A DNA stretch of 64,000 nt from Kuschelorhynchus macadamiae (GCA_030620095.1 JAUTXW010000056.1:807501-871500); one strand, 5' to 3'. Positions 1 to 11,509 are shown, counted from the stretch's first letter. Numbers and translations: made by a program. Notes: generated from the sequence alone by a model not told the origin.

Positions 1-221
1 ATAATGAAGGTTAATATCATAGATCCAAAAAACTGAGAGAGACATATCTTACATTTACGTCAAGCCTGCTTGAAGTAAAGGGGCTAAGCAAAAATTCCTT
101 TAATGAAGCTTCTTCAGTTTGTGAAAAAAATACTTTAGTCGTCTTGGCTTATACTCCAGACAGTGGGTAGTTGAATGGATGTAATCAAACAGTATATTTT
201 TTGTTTGTTTGTTAAATTTGG
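1..221. other. Unannotated AT-rich flank
   Basis: I see no coding potential, no RNA gene and no clear repeat in these bases. Confidence 0.5.
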
Positions 222-439
222 GGGGCATGAAAAATATATTACAAATTCTACCACCTCATATGAAAGCGCGACCCCCTAAATATGGAAATTAGGTTAGAGA
301 AGTTGTACGACAAACACCATGTTTTATTGAATGACAAAGAGAAAACGAGTTATTGCACAAAACCCACTTCTTCTACCTAATTTACATATTTAGAGGGTAG
401 CGCCTTCATCGGGAAGTGGTAGAATTTGTCGTGATCCCC
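222..439. mobile_element. Foldback (MITE-like) element
   Basis: The two ends are imperfect inverted repeats about 70 bp long. The left arm (222-297) contains ACAAATTCTACCACC and CCCTAAATATGGAAATTAGG. The right arm (about 372-439) reads, on the reverse strand, ACAAATTCTACCACTTCC and CCTCTAAATATGTAAATTAGG. Both arms start with GGGG. The middle is short and has no gene. It resembles a small non-autonomous DNA element, but I could not assign a superfamily or a clear target duplication. It lies just outside the left end of the Tc1-type element. Confidence 0.6.
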
Positions 440-450
440 ACACCTATCTA

Positions 451-778
451 CACTCAGTTCCAAAAAGTGACGTTCAATGTCCACTTAACCAGTCGATCGA
501 TTTTGAACAATCTTTTTTTCGTAGGTAGGTAATACGCTTGTCTTTCAGCAAAAATGAAACAAATGAAAAAGTTTCTCAAAGATTCTTGGATAATAATGTA
601 AAAACTAGAACTATGCTTTTTTGCTATTTTTTTATTTGCCCTGTGTATTAGTTCAGGGTTCGTACAGAAACTGTTTACATCCTATATCAAAGACCCCTTT
701 TTGTCAGCATTTTGTTTTTTTATTCACCGACTTACCGCTAAAATTGACCGAGTTAACGCTTTTTTGCTGAAACCTTAC
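451..778 (+). repeat. Left TIR of the Tc1-type element
   Basis: It pairs with 2129-2490 in inverted orientation. Shared blocks include CTCAAAGATTCTTGGATAAT, ACTATGCTTTT.TGCTATTTTTT, TTTACATCCTATAT and a block around CGACTTA. The right arm is about 30 bp longer because of an insertion or deletion near the outer end. Confidence 0.8.
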
Positions 779-834
779 TTTCACTAACTTCATGATTGTC
801 ATTTTTTATACGAAAAAAAGGTTTTAGTGATAAA

Positions 835-1799
835 ATGCCCCAAATTAAACCTGAACAAACGGCAAGATTAGTTTTTTTAGCCCCTTACGCAACAGCTCGT
901 AGAGCGATCCTGAAATATGAACAAACAGGAAGCATTTCTCAGAAGGTGGGTTCTGGTCGCCCTCGAAAAACCTCCTATAGAAATGATCGCTTTTTGAGAC
1001 TGCGGACTTTACGGAATCGATCGAATATGGCTGTGAAAGTTCGAGAAGATCTTCGCCAAATTCGAGATGATATACTGCGTAAGCAGACGGTTTGTAGACA
1101 TCTAGCCGAAATTAACTTAAAGCCTAGGATGCCTGCAAAAGGTCCTAAATTGCTACCTCAATATCGTGCTGCTCAGAGATACAAAATTATGGAAAATGAA
1201 CTAATCGTGAATGGTCAAATTACTGGTGAATCAAGGTTTTGCCTTAATATGGTGGATGGGGGAAAAAGAATATGGAGAAGAACTGGCGAAAGATTCAGTG
1301 AATCATTGATAACAGAATGTGATAATTTTAGTGGTGATTCAGTTATGGTGTGGGGTGGATTTCCATGAATAGACGTACACCCCTTCATGTTTTTCCCATT
1401 AGACAGTCAATGACAGCCCAAATTTACATCAATGACATTTTAGAGCTTTATGTGTTACCTCTTGCTGATTGAGTTAATAATAATTTTATTCTGATGGAGG
1501 ATAGTGCCCGACCGCATACCGCAGCAATAGTGCAGAATTTCCTAGAAACTGCGGGTATCGTCACATTACAGTGGCCTGCGAGAAGCCCCGATATGAATAC
1601 AATAGAACCTTTGTGGGATGAATTAGGAAGAAGGGTGCGTTCACGCGAAAGGCTTTTTAAATGCCTAGCGGAATTGGCAGATGCATTATCAGAAGAATCG
1701 GACCGTATACCAATAGAAAGAATAAGAAACTTAATTTCAAGTATGCCACGCAAATTAGAAGCTCTCAGAGTCGCTAGAGGAGGCAATTTTCGGTACTAA
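835..1799 (+). pseudogene. Tc1-type (DD34E) transposase, broken
   Basis: This is the relic of a cut-and-paste transposase of the Tc1 family, a nuclear DNA-binding nuclease. I take the start at the ATG of MPQIKPEQ, although the frame opens further upstream at 796. The N-terminal part carries a helix-turn-helix-like region followed by the basic GSGRPRKT segment. The catalytic core is recognisable: GESRFCLN..DGG.RIWRR.GERF and MVWGG at the end of the first part, then after a gap EDSARPHTA and ARSPDMNTIEPLWDELGRR. The spacing from the D of EDSARPH to the E of NTIE is 34 residues, the Tc1 signature. Breaks: the first frame stops at 1368, and about 125 bp are shifted or contain stops before the second frame opens near 1494. 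The first catalytic Asp (normally DES) is Gly (GES). The gene therefore cannot make an active enzyme. Confidence 0.87.
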
Positions 1800-1919
1800 G
1801 CACATTCTTTAAGTTCTTTTTTATCCAGTTATTGTTATTTTGCGTTAATAAAAAACTTTTATAAAATTCATATCATTTTTATTTCATTAGAATATCACTT
1901 CTGAAAAATCAAGTAGGTA

Positions 1920-2127
1920 CCTTGGCAAAATGCAAAGTTACAATAAAAAAGCTGTAATTCAGACATTTTCAAGACAAATTAATGAACAGAATAACAAATT
2001 TGTCTTAGAAGAACGGTCTTTCGTATAGAGTGTAAGAATTTTCTATACAAATGCTCGAATAATACACAAGATGCATAAAAAAATCGGAATAAAAGCAATG
2101 TTTAAGTTTTCCATTAATATTCATGTA
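1920..2127 (+). repeat. Diverged extra copy of the inner right-TIR sequence
   Basis: This stretch resembles 2128-2335 in direct orientation. Shared blocks are CTTGGCAAAA, AAAAAAGCTGTAATTC, TCTTTC.TATAG..TGTAA, TTTTTATAC.AAT-type blocks and a final CATTA.TATTCA. The right end of the Tc1 element thus holds two tandem subcopies of about 208 bp, the inner one more diverged. Confidence 0.6.
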
Positions 2128-2128
2128 G

Positions 2129-2490
2129 CTTGGCAAAATTTTAGCAAAAAAGCTGTAATTCGGTCAGTTTTATAGAGATAAGTCGATAAATAAAAAACAA
2201 AATGCCCACAAGAAAAAGATCTTTCATATAGGATGTAAAAAGTTTTTATACGAATCCTCAACTAATTCACAGGGCAAGTCAAAAAATAGCAGAAAAGCAT
2301 AGTTCGAGCTTTTTCATTATTATCCAAGAATCTTTGAGAACATTTTCATTTATTTCATTTCTGCTAGAAGACAAAGGTATTATCTACCTACGAAAATAAA
2401 ATTCTTCAAAATCGGTCCTCTGGTTTAAAGGATATAAGATTTGGAACTTGGGCCAAAAATCAAGTGCGTCACTTTTTCTGGAACTGCGTG
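2129..2490 (-). repeat. Right TIR of the Tc1-type element
   Basis: This is the inverted partner of 451-778 and ends in the tip GGAACTGCGTG next to TA. The same sequence recurs at 4542-4903 and 6955-7316 inside the tandem array, without any left TIR or transposase. Confidence 0.85.
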
Positions 2491-3689
2491 TATTAAAGAA
2501 AAAAAATTTTTTTTTTCCAATTTTTCTCATAATTTTTTACCCACCACCTGCAGTACTAGAACAAATTTAAAAAACATTATTAAATAATTTAAATTCATCT
2601 AATTAATAATAAAAACAAAGCAGAACATCTTTTCAGCTATGGTTTATGCATTTCGATACAATCAAATCAATATAAAACATGAAGCTCCATGAACAGGATT
2701 GAAATTAGTTTTCAACTGACTAAAATCAAGTCATAGGCGTAGATACTTGATTCTAGATCTCAGCGGAAACTACGCTTTCGCGAGTTTTGGTACACAATAC
2801 ACGTTGCGTTGCATGTTTTAACTTTTGCATGCGGTGAAGACGTAAGATATAGAACTCGTTGTACAACAACCCAAAAAAAAACTCCAACTAAAAAGCTTTT
2901 CTAATAATTATAAAAAGGAAGCATAGTGTGCTCTGAGATCTAGACGCAAATGACGTAGTTAGATGCTTGATATTTTTAACCTTCAGAAAAATCCTAACTT
3001 GAAAATCGGTTTCAATAAAATTGAAAAGAAAAATAATACAGATAAATATAATCATACATGCTATAAAATGTGGGAGGCATTGGGATTAATTATAAAAAGG
3101 AAAAAAATCACGTTGGCAATCTAAACATCTGTTGGCAATATTGTATACCCTCCACCCCCAATATTTTTTCTTAGGTCCGTCCCTGTTACTCGAGGCTGCT
3201 TTATTGTGAAATTTATCAGAGCATTTCTTTTTAATTCAAATTGGGAACATACATTTTAAATTAAATAAAGATGTGAAAATCATATCTTATATAAACAAAC
3301 CAATTAAGGTTTTTTAATGCTAACACTATGTTTGCCAAAATATTTAGTTTCAACCAGAATTTTCGCGTTTTGTTAAATATGTTGCATAAATGTAATACAT
3401 TTAAAATTAAAAAATGCTTCTTAAATAATACCCAGAAGAATAAAAAGTAAGTTTTAATACATTTTACGAGTCTCAGACGAAAACAAGAAACATTTGTCCG
3501 CCCGGCTAATTAAAAATTAAAATGATTAAGCTCATTCTTATTTTCCTGGCGGCATTAACCAACACATACGTTATGACTTGCCTTTAAAAAAGACAAGGAA
3601 ATATTAGAGAGCCGGGGAGGACGTTTGGACAGAGGCCATTGGCGTAGGTTTTCGATAAGACTAAAGAAGTGGAGCCTTTCCAGATGATT
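2491..3689. other. Non-coding part of the tandem unit
   Basis: AT-rich sequence between the transposon tip and the inverted-repeat element of unit 1; it recurs in units 2 and 3. The only structure I see is a weak inverted pair around TCTAGATCTCAG (about 2751 and 2932). No gene. Confidence 0.5.
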
Positions 3690-4290
3690 GTTCGAAATGG
3701 TATCCCGTCATTTCGCCGAAAGTCAATTGTTGAAGACTAATTGGCCGGAGACACAAATTTGCCGGAAAACAAATCGGCGAAAACAGCCACGACCTAGCCA
3801 GGTGTCTTGAAACATACAATCAAAACAACCCCGCTTGCAAAGTTCCTATAATTTAAGACTAATACACAACGCAATATTCAGTAATGCTAGGTGGTACCGC
3901 ACCGAGGTAGCACCAGGTTTGTCTTTTCAGCAGTCGTTAAAATCATAACAGAAGTATGACGGTTTCGCTGTATAGATTTTGGATTTTTACTCAAAAAAAT
4001 TCGGTGCTAATCTGCACGGGATTAACACCAGGTTCATCAATAAAGCCATAATAGAAATATAAGAGCTCATACTATGAAGGCGCAACTTATGATATCTTTT
4101 TTTTTCACTTATGGGAAATATTCGTAGTTTAAGGTAAAATGTCTCATTCTCATTATTCAGATATATTATACAAATTTTCTTTTCGGCCAAAGCGTTTCGG
4201 CCAATTTGTTTTTCGGACAATTGTCTTCGGCCAATTGACTTTCGGTCAATTGACTTTCGGCCAATTGACGTAGAACCGTTCGAAATACAT
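3690..4290. mobile_element. MITE-like inverted-repeat element (one per tandem unit)
   Basis: The left arm (3690-3790) has TTCGAAATGG, CGTCATTTCGCCGAAAGTCA and spaced CCGGA/CCGGAAAAC/CGGCGAAAAC motifs. The right arm (about 4185-4290) reads, on the reverse strand, TTTCGAACGG, then repeated GTCAATTGGCCGAAA blocks. The arms are imperfect inverted repeats built from a short motif, GGCC(A)AATTGAC with TTTCGG. Copies occur at about 6103-6703 and 8516-9115. No transposase lies inside. The superfamily is unknown. Confidence 0.5.
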
Positions 4291-7200
4291 AGGGATTTCT
4301 ATGTATTCAAAAAACAATTAAATATTACTTTTGAATATTGATTTTTGACTACATTTTCGTGTTTAAATGTAATGCACGTACTATTTACAAAAACTAAAAT
4401 GCCCTACACACGAAGTAAGGCCTTGTTTTTTTTTACGAAAACCTGACTCCATGTAACTTTGTTATCTTTTACCATGGGGCAGCATAAAGCCACCTGTGGT
4501 GAAACTCTTAACCTAAGAGTAATTAAATCAAAACGAGAAAGCTTGGCAAAATTTTAGCAAAAAAGCTGTAATTCGGTCAGTTTTATAGAGATAAGTCGAT
4601 AAATAAAAAACAAAATGCCCACAAGAAAAAGATCTTTCATATAGGATGTAAAAAGTTTTTATACGAATCCTCAACTAATTCACAGGGCAAGTCAAAAAAT
4701 AGCAGAAAAGCATAGTTCGAGCTTTTTCATTATTATCCAAGAATCTTTGAGAACATTTTCATTTATTTCATTTCTGCTAGAAGACAAAGGTATTATCTAC
4801 CTACGAAAGTAAAATTCTTCAAAATCGGTCCTCTGGTTTAAAGGATATAAGATTTGGAACTTGGGCCAAAAATCAAGTGCGTCACTTTTTCTGGAACTGC
4901 GTGTATTAAAGAAAAAAAATTTTTTTTTTCCAATTTTTCTCATAATTTTTTACCCACCACCTGCAGTACTAGAACAAATTTAAAAAACATTATTAAATAA
5001 TTTAAATTCATCTAATTAATAATAAAAACAAAGCAGAACATCTTTTCAGCTATGGTTTATGCATTTCGATACAATCAAATCAATATAAAACATGAAGCTC
5101 CATGAACAGGATTGAAATTAGTTTTCAACTGACTAAAATCAAGTCATAGGCGTAGATACTTGATTCTAGATCTCAGCGGAAACTACGCTTTCGCGAGTTT
5201 TGGTACACAATACACGTTGCGTTGCATGTTTTAACTTTTGCATGCGGTGAAGACGTAAGATATAGAACTCGTTGTACAACAACCCAAAAAAAAACTCCAA
5301 CTAAAAAGCTTTTCTAATAATTATAAAAAGGAAGCATAGTGTGCTCTGAGATCTAGACGCAAATGACGTAGTTAGATGCTTGATATTTTTAACCTTCAGA
5401 AAAATCCTAACTTGAAAATCGGTTTCAATAAAATTGAAAAGAAAAATAATATAGATAAATATAATCATACATGCTATAAAATGTGGGAGGCATTGGGATT
5501 AATTATAAAAAGGAAAAAAATCACGTTGGCAATCTAAACATCTGTTGGCAATATTGTATACCCTCCACCCCCAATATTTTTTCTTAGGTCCGTCCCTGTT
5601 ACTCGAGGCTGCTTTATTGTGAAATTTATCAGAGCATTTCTTTTTAATTCAAATTGGGAACATACATTTTAAATTAAATAAAGATGTGAAAATCATATCT
5701 TATATAAACAAATCAATTAAGGTTTTTTAATGCTAACACTATGTTTGCCAAAATATTTAGTTTCAACCAGAATTTTCGCGTTTTGTTAAATATGTTGCAT
5801 AAATGTAATACATTTAAAATTAAAAAATGCTTCTTAAATAATACCCAGAAGAATAAAAAGTAAGTTTTAATACATTTTACGAGTGTCAGACGAAAACAAG
5901 AAACATTTGTCCGCCCGGCTAATTAAAAATTAAAATGATTAAGCTCATTCTTATTTTCCTGGCGGCATTAACCAACACATACGTTATGACTTGCCTTTAA
6001 AAAAGACAAGGAAATATTAGAGAGCCGGGGAGGACGTTTGGACAGAGGCCATTGGCGTAGGTTTTCGATAAGACTAAAGAAGTGGAGCCTTTCCAGATGA
6101 TTGTTCGAAATGGTATCCCGTCATTTCGCCGAAAGTCAATTGTTGAAGACTAATTGGCCGGAGACACAAATTTGCCGGAAAACAAATCGGCGAAAACAGC
6201 CACGACCTAGCCAGGTGTCTTGAAACATACAATCAAAACAACCCCGCTTGCAAAGTTCCTATAATTTAAGACTAATACACAACGCAATATTCAGTAATGC
6301 TAGGTGGTACCGCACCGAGGTAGCACCAGGTTTGTCTTTTCAGCAGTCGTTAAAATCATAACAGAAGTATGACGGTTTCGCTGTATAGATTTTGGATTTT
6401 TACTCAAAAAAATTCGGTGCTAATCTGCACGGGATTAACACCAGGTTCATCAATAAAGCCATAATAGAAATATAAGAGCTCATACTATGAAGGCGCAACT
6501 TATGATATCTTTTTTTTTCACTTATGGGAAATATTCGTAGTTTAAGGTAAAATGTCTCATTCTCATTATTCAGATATATTATACAAATTTTCTTTTCGGC
6601 CAAAGCGTTTCGGCCAATTTGTTTTTCGGACAATTGTCTTCGGCCAATTGACTTTCGGTCAATTGACTTTCGGCCAATTGACGTAGAACCGTTCGAAATA
6701 CATAGAGATTTCTATGTATTCAAAAAACAATTAAATATTACTTTTGAATATTGATTTTTGACTACATTTTCGTGTTTAAATGTAATGCACGTACTATTTA
6801 CAAAAACTAAAATGCCCTACACACGAAGTAAGGCCTTGTTTTTTTTTACGAAAACCTGACTCCATGTAACTTTGTTATCTTTTACCATGGGGCAGCATAA
6901 AGCCACCTGTGGTGAAACTCTTAACCTAAGAGTAATTAAATCAAAACGAGAAAGCTTGGCAAAATTTTAGCAAAAAAGCTGTAATTCGGTCAGTTTTATA
7001 GAGATAAGTCGATAAATAAAAAACAAAATGCCCACAAGAAAAAGATCTTTCATATAGGATGTAAAAAGTTTTTATACGAATCCTCAACTAATTCACAGGG
7101 CAAGTCAAAAAATAGCAGAAAAGCATAGTTCGAGCTTTTTCATTATTATCCAAGAATCTTTGAGAACATTTTCATTTATTTCATTTCTGCTAGAAGACAA

Positions 7201-9379
7201 AGGTATTATCTACCTACGAAAATAAAATTCTTCAAAATCGGTCCTCTGGTTTAAAGGATATAAGATTTGGAACTTGGGCCAAAAATCAAGTGCGTCACTT
7301 TTTCTGGAACTGCGTGTATTAAAGAAAAAAAATTTTTTTTTTCCAATTTTTCTCATAATTTTTTACCCACCACCTGCAGTACTAGAACAAATTTAAAAAA
7401 CATTATTAAATAATTTAAATTCATCTAATTAATAATAAAAACAAAGCAGAACATCTTTTCAGCTATGGTTTATGCATTTCGATACAATCAAATCAATATA
7501 AAACATGAAGCTCCATGAACAGGATTGAAATTAGTTTTCAACTGACTAAAATCAAGTCATAGGCGTAGATACTTGATTCTAGATCTCAGCGGAAACTACG
7601 CTTTCGCGAGTTTTGGTACACAATACACGTTGCGTTGCATGTTTTAACTTTTGCATGCGGTGAAGACGTAAGATATAGAACTCGTTGTACAACAACCCAA
7701 AAAAAAACTCCAACTAAAAAGCTTTTCTAATAATTATAAAAAGGAAGCATAGTGTGCTCTGAGATCTAGACGCAAATGACGTAGTTAGATGCTTGATATT
7801 TTTAACCTTCAGAAAAATCCTAACTTGAAAATCGGTTTCAATAAAATTGAAAAGAAAAATAATATAGATAAATATAATCATACATGCTATAAAATGTGGG
7901 AGGCATTGGGATTAATTATAAAAAGGAAAAAAATCACGTTGGCAATCTAAACATCTGTTGGCAATATTGTATACCCTCCACCCCCAATATTTTTTCTTAG
8001 GTCCGTCCCTGTTACTCGAGGCTGCTTTATTGTGAAATTTATCAGAGCATTTCTTTTTAATTCAAATTGGGAACATACATTTTAAATTAAATAAAGATGT
8101 GAAAATCATATCTTATATAAACAAACCAATTAAGGTTTTTTAATGCTAACACTATGTTTGCCAAAATATTTAGTTTCAACCAGGATTTTCGCGTTTTGTT
8201 AAATATGTTGCATAAATGTAATACATTTAAAATTAAAAAATGCTTCTTAAATAATACCCAGAAGAATAAAAAGTAAGTTTTAATACATTTTACGAGTGTC
8301 AGACGAAAACAAGAAACATTTGTCCGCCCGGCTAATTAAAAATTAAAATGATTAAGCTCATTCTTATTTTCCTGGCGGCATTAACCAACACATACGTTAT
8401 GACTTGCCTTTAAAAAAGACAAGGAAATATTAGAGAGCCGGGGAGGACGTTTGGACAGAGGCCATTGGCGTAGGTTTTCGATAAGACTAAAGAAGTGGAG
8501 CCTTTCCAGATGATTGTTCGAAATGGTACCCCGTCATTTCGCCGAAAGTCAATTGTTGAAGACTAATTGGCCGGAGACACAAATTTGCCGGAAAACAAAT
8601 CGGCGAAAACAGCCACGACCTAGCCAGGTGTCTTGAAACATACAATCAAAACAACCCCGCTTGCAAAGTTCCTATAATTTAAGACTAATACACAACGCAA
8701 TATTCAGTAATGCTAGGTGGTACCGCACCGAGGTAGCACCAGGTTTGTCTTTTCAGCAGTCGTTAAAATAATAACAGAAGTATGACGGTTTCGCTGTATA
8801 GATTTTGGATTTTTACTCAAAAAAATTCGGTGCTAATCTGCACGGGATTAACACCAGGTTCATCAATAAAGCCATAATAGAACTATAAGAGCTCATACTA
8901 TGAAGGCGCAACTTATGATATCTTTTTTTTCACTTATGGGAAATATTCGTAGTTTAAGGTAAAATGTCTCATTCTCATTATTCAGATATATTATACAAAT
9001 TTTCTTTTCGGCCAAAGCGTTTCGGCCAATTTGTTTTTCGGACAATTGTCTTCGGCCAATTGACTTTCGGTCAATTGACTTTCGGCCAATTGACGTAGAA
9101 CCGTTCGAAATACATAGGGATTTCTATGTATTCAAAAAACAATTAAATATTACTTTTGAATATTGATTTTTGACTACATTTTCGTGTTTAAATGTAATGC
9201 ACGTACTATTTACAAAAACTAAAATGCCCTACACACGAAGTAAGGCCTTGCTTTTTTTTACGAAAACCTGACTCCATGTAACTTTGTTATCTTTTACCAT
9301 GGGGCAACATAAAGCCACCTGTGGTGAAACTCTTAACCTAAGAGTAATTAAATCAAAACGAGAAAGGTATTAATGCGTA

Positions 9380-9409
9380 TTGAGGAGGACCTTAAGTCCG
9401 AAACACATG
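9380..9409 (+). ncRNA. Hammerhead-ribozyme-like motif 1, degenerate
   Basis: The order is TTGAGGA, then a stem GGAC-CTTAA-GTCC, then GAAAC, then a possible short stem ACA-CA-TGT. This is the arrangement of the hammerhead core (CUGAUGA, stem II, GAAA, stem III), but the first box differs from CUGAUGA at two positions, so self-cleavage is unlikely. Penelope-like elements are known to carry hammerheads with very short stem III. The assignment is an inference from a short motif. Confidence 0.35.
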
Positions 9410-9646
9410 TTATCCATTTTGCTTAAGCAAATCCCAAATAATTCTTTCTTCTATTATATACTTTAGTTCTCCGCGTTATTACCTTTCTGGTTTTGATTTA
9501 ATTACTCTTGGGTCTGCTCCTTGATAATAGACTATCAAGTCCGGCGAAGATTTCGGATGTTCTCTTGGTAATCACAAATGTCGGTTTTGCTCCTGTTGGT
9601 GTGGTTTTGTTACTAGTTGTACTCGTCTCTCAGCAAGTTGACAGTA

Positions 9647-9680
9647 CTGATGAAGTCCTTAGGTCAGAAATACGAGCGTA
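9647..9680 (+). ncRNA. Hammerhead-ribozyme-like motif 2
   Basis: A perfect CTGATGA box is followed by an imperfect stem (AGTCC-TTA-GGTCA), then GAAA, then a short hairpin TACG-AG-CGTA. The expected U at the cleavage junction is C. It lies about 267 bp downstream of motif 1 in the same orientation, the layout expected if both mark repeated ends of one retroelement. Confidence 0.33.
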
Positions 9681-10730
9681 CGCTGGGCCAAATACCATTT
9701 TGTTTTGGCGGTCATCCCAAAGTAGATGTATGTTTGCCAATTTTATATGCTAAAGTTAAGACTGATTTTCAAAATGTATGACTTTTATTGATTTTCTAAT
9801 ATTAAAAAATTCAAAAAGGCAAAGTTAGCCCAAAAATTTTTCTGATCGGCACAAGCTAGTACTTTTTTTAATTTTGTATATGAATGAATAACCATGATTT
9901 GCTGCTTGGTTGCAGTGAAGCCCTCCCTCTTTTTTACGAAATTTTAAAATCGTATAACTTTGTTAATTTTAACCTGATTTTTATAAACTTTATTTACAGA
10001 GTGATTACTTAAGTCATTACTAAACTTAAAAATAGTTCCCCAAAATCGCAAAAGTTGTTTTAGAAAAGCTTTGAATGCATATTCTGTGCACTAGGACCTT
10101 TTCATAATATCAATTTTAAAATTGTCTTTTTTACTTTAGTAAATGCTGAGGTAAAGAGCCCTTTTCAAAGAGTATGGCTTTTTACTGATTTTCTTAATAA
10201 TACGAGAAAACTAAAAAAGGCAATGCTAGCTTGAAAGGGTGGTTATTGCATAAGCGATACTTACTTGAAAACAGTCACCGACCTTACATTGTGTAGACGT
10301 CCTCCCAAGCACCTCCTTAGCATACTGGAAATTAAATTGTTTACAAAGTTTAAATACGATTTGTGTAATCAGCACTATACAGTTAAATGATTTTTGTGTT
10401 TTTGCGAAAACCTTACTTTTAGGTACTTATATCTCGTACCATGCAAATTATAAGAAACGTCTAAGCTAATTACACAGGCACAAGATTTTCAAAAAATATT
10501 TGTTCCAACTATTGGTTTCTATAGAAAAACTCTTCTATAGAGAATCGGTTTTCACCTCTCACGTAAGTTGCAGGAATCAAAAAAACAGAAGTGTCTATAT
10601 TTCAATTTTTTCGATGTCACCCTGTATTTTAATAAAGAAAGGCCAAAAAAATACACAAATGTAGGGTTACAAATATAGAAGTAATTTCTACAACCCTTTA
10701 AACCATTACATACATTAATAAAGGAAAAAC

Positions 10731-11430
10731 TTATCTAGACAGGTGTCCTGCCAAGAAATTCCTGATTCTGATAAATAAATTGCAGCACTGAATGTGCCTT
10801 TCACATCTCGAAATATGCTCGATAAAGCTTACGTCATCAGTGTCCATTATACTCCCCAAATTTTTTACCGTTTTATAATATTTGATTTTTTGCTTATTAA
10901 TAATAACTGAATGATTACCCGATAAAAATGTATGCTTGTCGTTCTTCCTACCGAAAACAATTACTCCTGATTTATTGGCGTGCAGAACCAAACAATGTTT
11001 TGTGGACATCTCACAGATACCCTGTAAATCATAATTTAATGATGTCTTAGCTTGCTTGGCATTATCAGGAAATAAAGAAAGATAAACCTGTGCATTATCT
11101 GCATAGTAATACTGAGAACAAGATATCTGAGACTTTTTAAAATGGGAAATATACAAATTAAAGAAAATCGGCCCTAGCATAGAATAATAATAGTAATATA
11201 CAGGGAGGTTATCCCATTATATATTACCACTTAAGCCCAATGTTCCATATATGACGATAAAATTTTAATAGACATTTCCGGCATGACAACAACATTCAAA
11301 ATTGCACCAAAAACCTCATGATTGAGAGTGTGGAATGCTTTTGAATAATCTAACAAAGGGTAGTCCATCGAAAAATGAGCACTTGTGTTCTGGTGCTTCA
11401 AGTATTATTATTTGGGCTGATCGGAAACAC
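10731..11430 (-). pseudogene. Non-LTR (LINE) reverse transcriptase fragment
   Basis: On the reverse strand this reads through the central motifs of a CR1/Jockey-like LINE reverse transcriptase, the enzyme that copies the element RNA at a nicked target. Near 11350 it shows LLDYSKAFHTLNH (motif A, usually LDFSKAFD.VNH). From 11180 it shows MLGPIFFNLYI (end of motif B) and YYYADNAQVYLSL (motif C, usually FADD). Then follow an LHANKSGVIVFG-like segment and a KYYKTVKNLGSIMDTD region. The second Asp of motif C is Asn, and a frameshift separates motif A from motif B around 11200. Only about 230 codons remain; endonuclease, ORF1 and tail are absent. Its upstream side abuts the minisatellite that hosts the Transib element. 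Confidence 0.85.
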
Positions 11431-11509
11431 TTTGGGAAACAAGATATGCGAAACAATTTTCCCAAAGTAAAAAACCCAAATTGCTAAAAAAAACACTAAC
11501 AAAACGACG
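11414..11509 (+). repeat. Left remnant of the minisatellite that hosts Transib
   Basis: TTTGGGCTGATCGGAAACAC through CACTAACAAAACGACG resembles the units at 14108-14640. It is the part of one unit left of the Transib insertion and ends with the target duplication CGACG (11505-11509). Confidence 0.65.

Larger units (their letters stand above)
451..2490 (+). mobile_element. Tc1/mariner-type transposon with long TIRs, inactive
   Basis: The element is bounded by a TA dinucleotide on each side (449-450 and 2491-2492), the target-site duplication of the IS630-Tc1-mariner superfamily. The left end reads CACTCAGTTCCAAAAAGTGA; the right end, read inward on the reverse strand, starts CACGCAGTTCCAGAAAAAGT. 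The inverted similarity extends inward for roughly 330 bp, so these are unusually long TIRs. A disrupted transposase gene lies between them on the plus strand. Total length is 2040 bp. The inner 363 bp of the right end is also the start of the downstream tandem array. Confidence 0.87.
2128..9366 (+). repeat. Three head-to-tail copies of a 2413-bp unit
   Basis: Copies run 2128-4540, 4541-6953 and 6954-9365/6. The period is 2413, 2413 and 2412, the last lacking one T in a poly-T run near 8930. Only scattered single-base differences are visible, for example GAGTCTCAG in copy 1 against GAGTGTCAG in copies 2 and 3, and GGTATCCCG against GGTACCCCG in copy 3, so the duplication looks recent. Each unit begins with the inner part and tip of the Tc1 right TIR and continues for about 2 kb into sequence with no gene. 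Short open frames repeated in each unit (for example 3987-4220, reverse) have no recognisable product. Confidence 0.96.
9367..10730. other. Gene-free region with degenerate direct repeats
   Basis: Past the array there is no recognisable protein. A segment near 9760-9850 (TTTTCAAAATGTATGACTTT and onward) resembles 10150-10240 (TTTTCAAAGAGTATGGCTTT and onward) in direct orientation. Two hammerhead-like motifs lie at 9380 and 9647. A tract ending TCACCCTGTATT near 10620 resembles a common insect repeat end. Confidence 0.5.

Noticed and set aside
9508..9753. 81-codon hydrophobic open frame
   Set aside because: It spans hammerhead-like motif 2 and has no recognisable domain; the VLLLVVLV run looks like chance.
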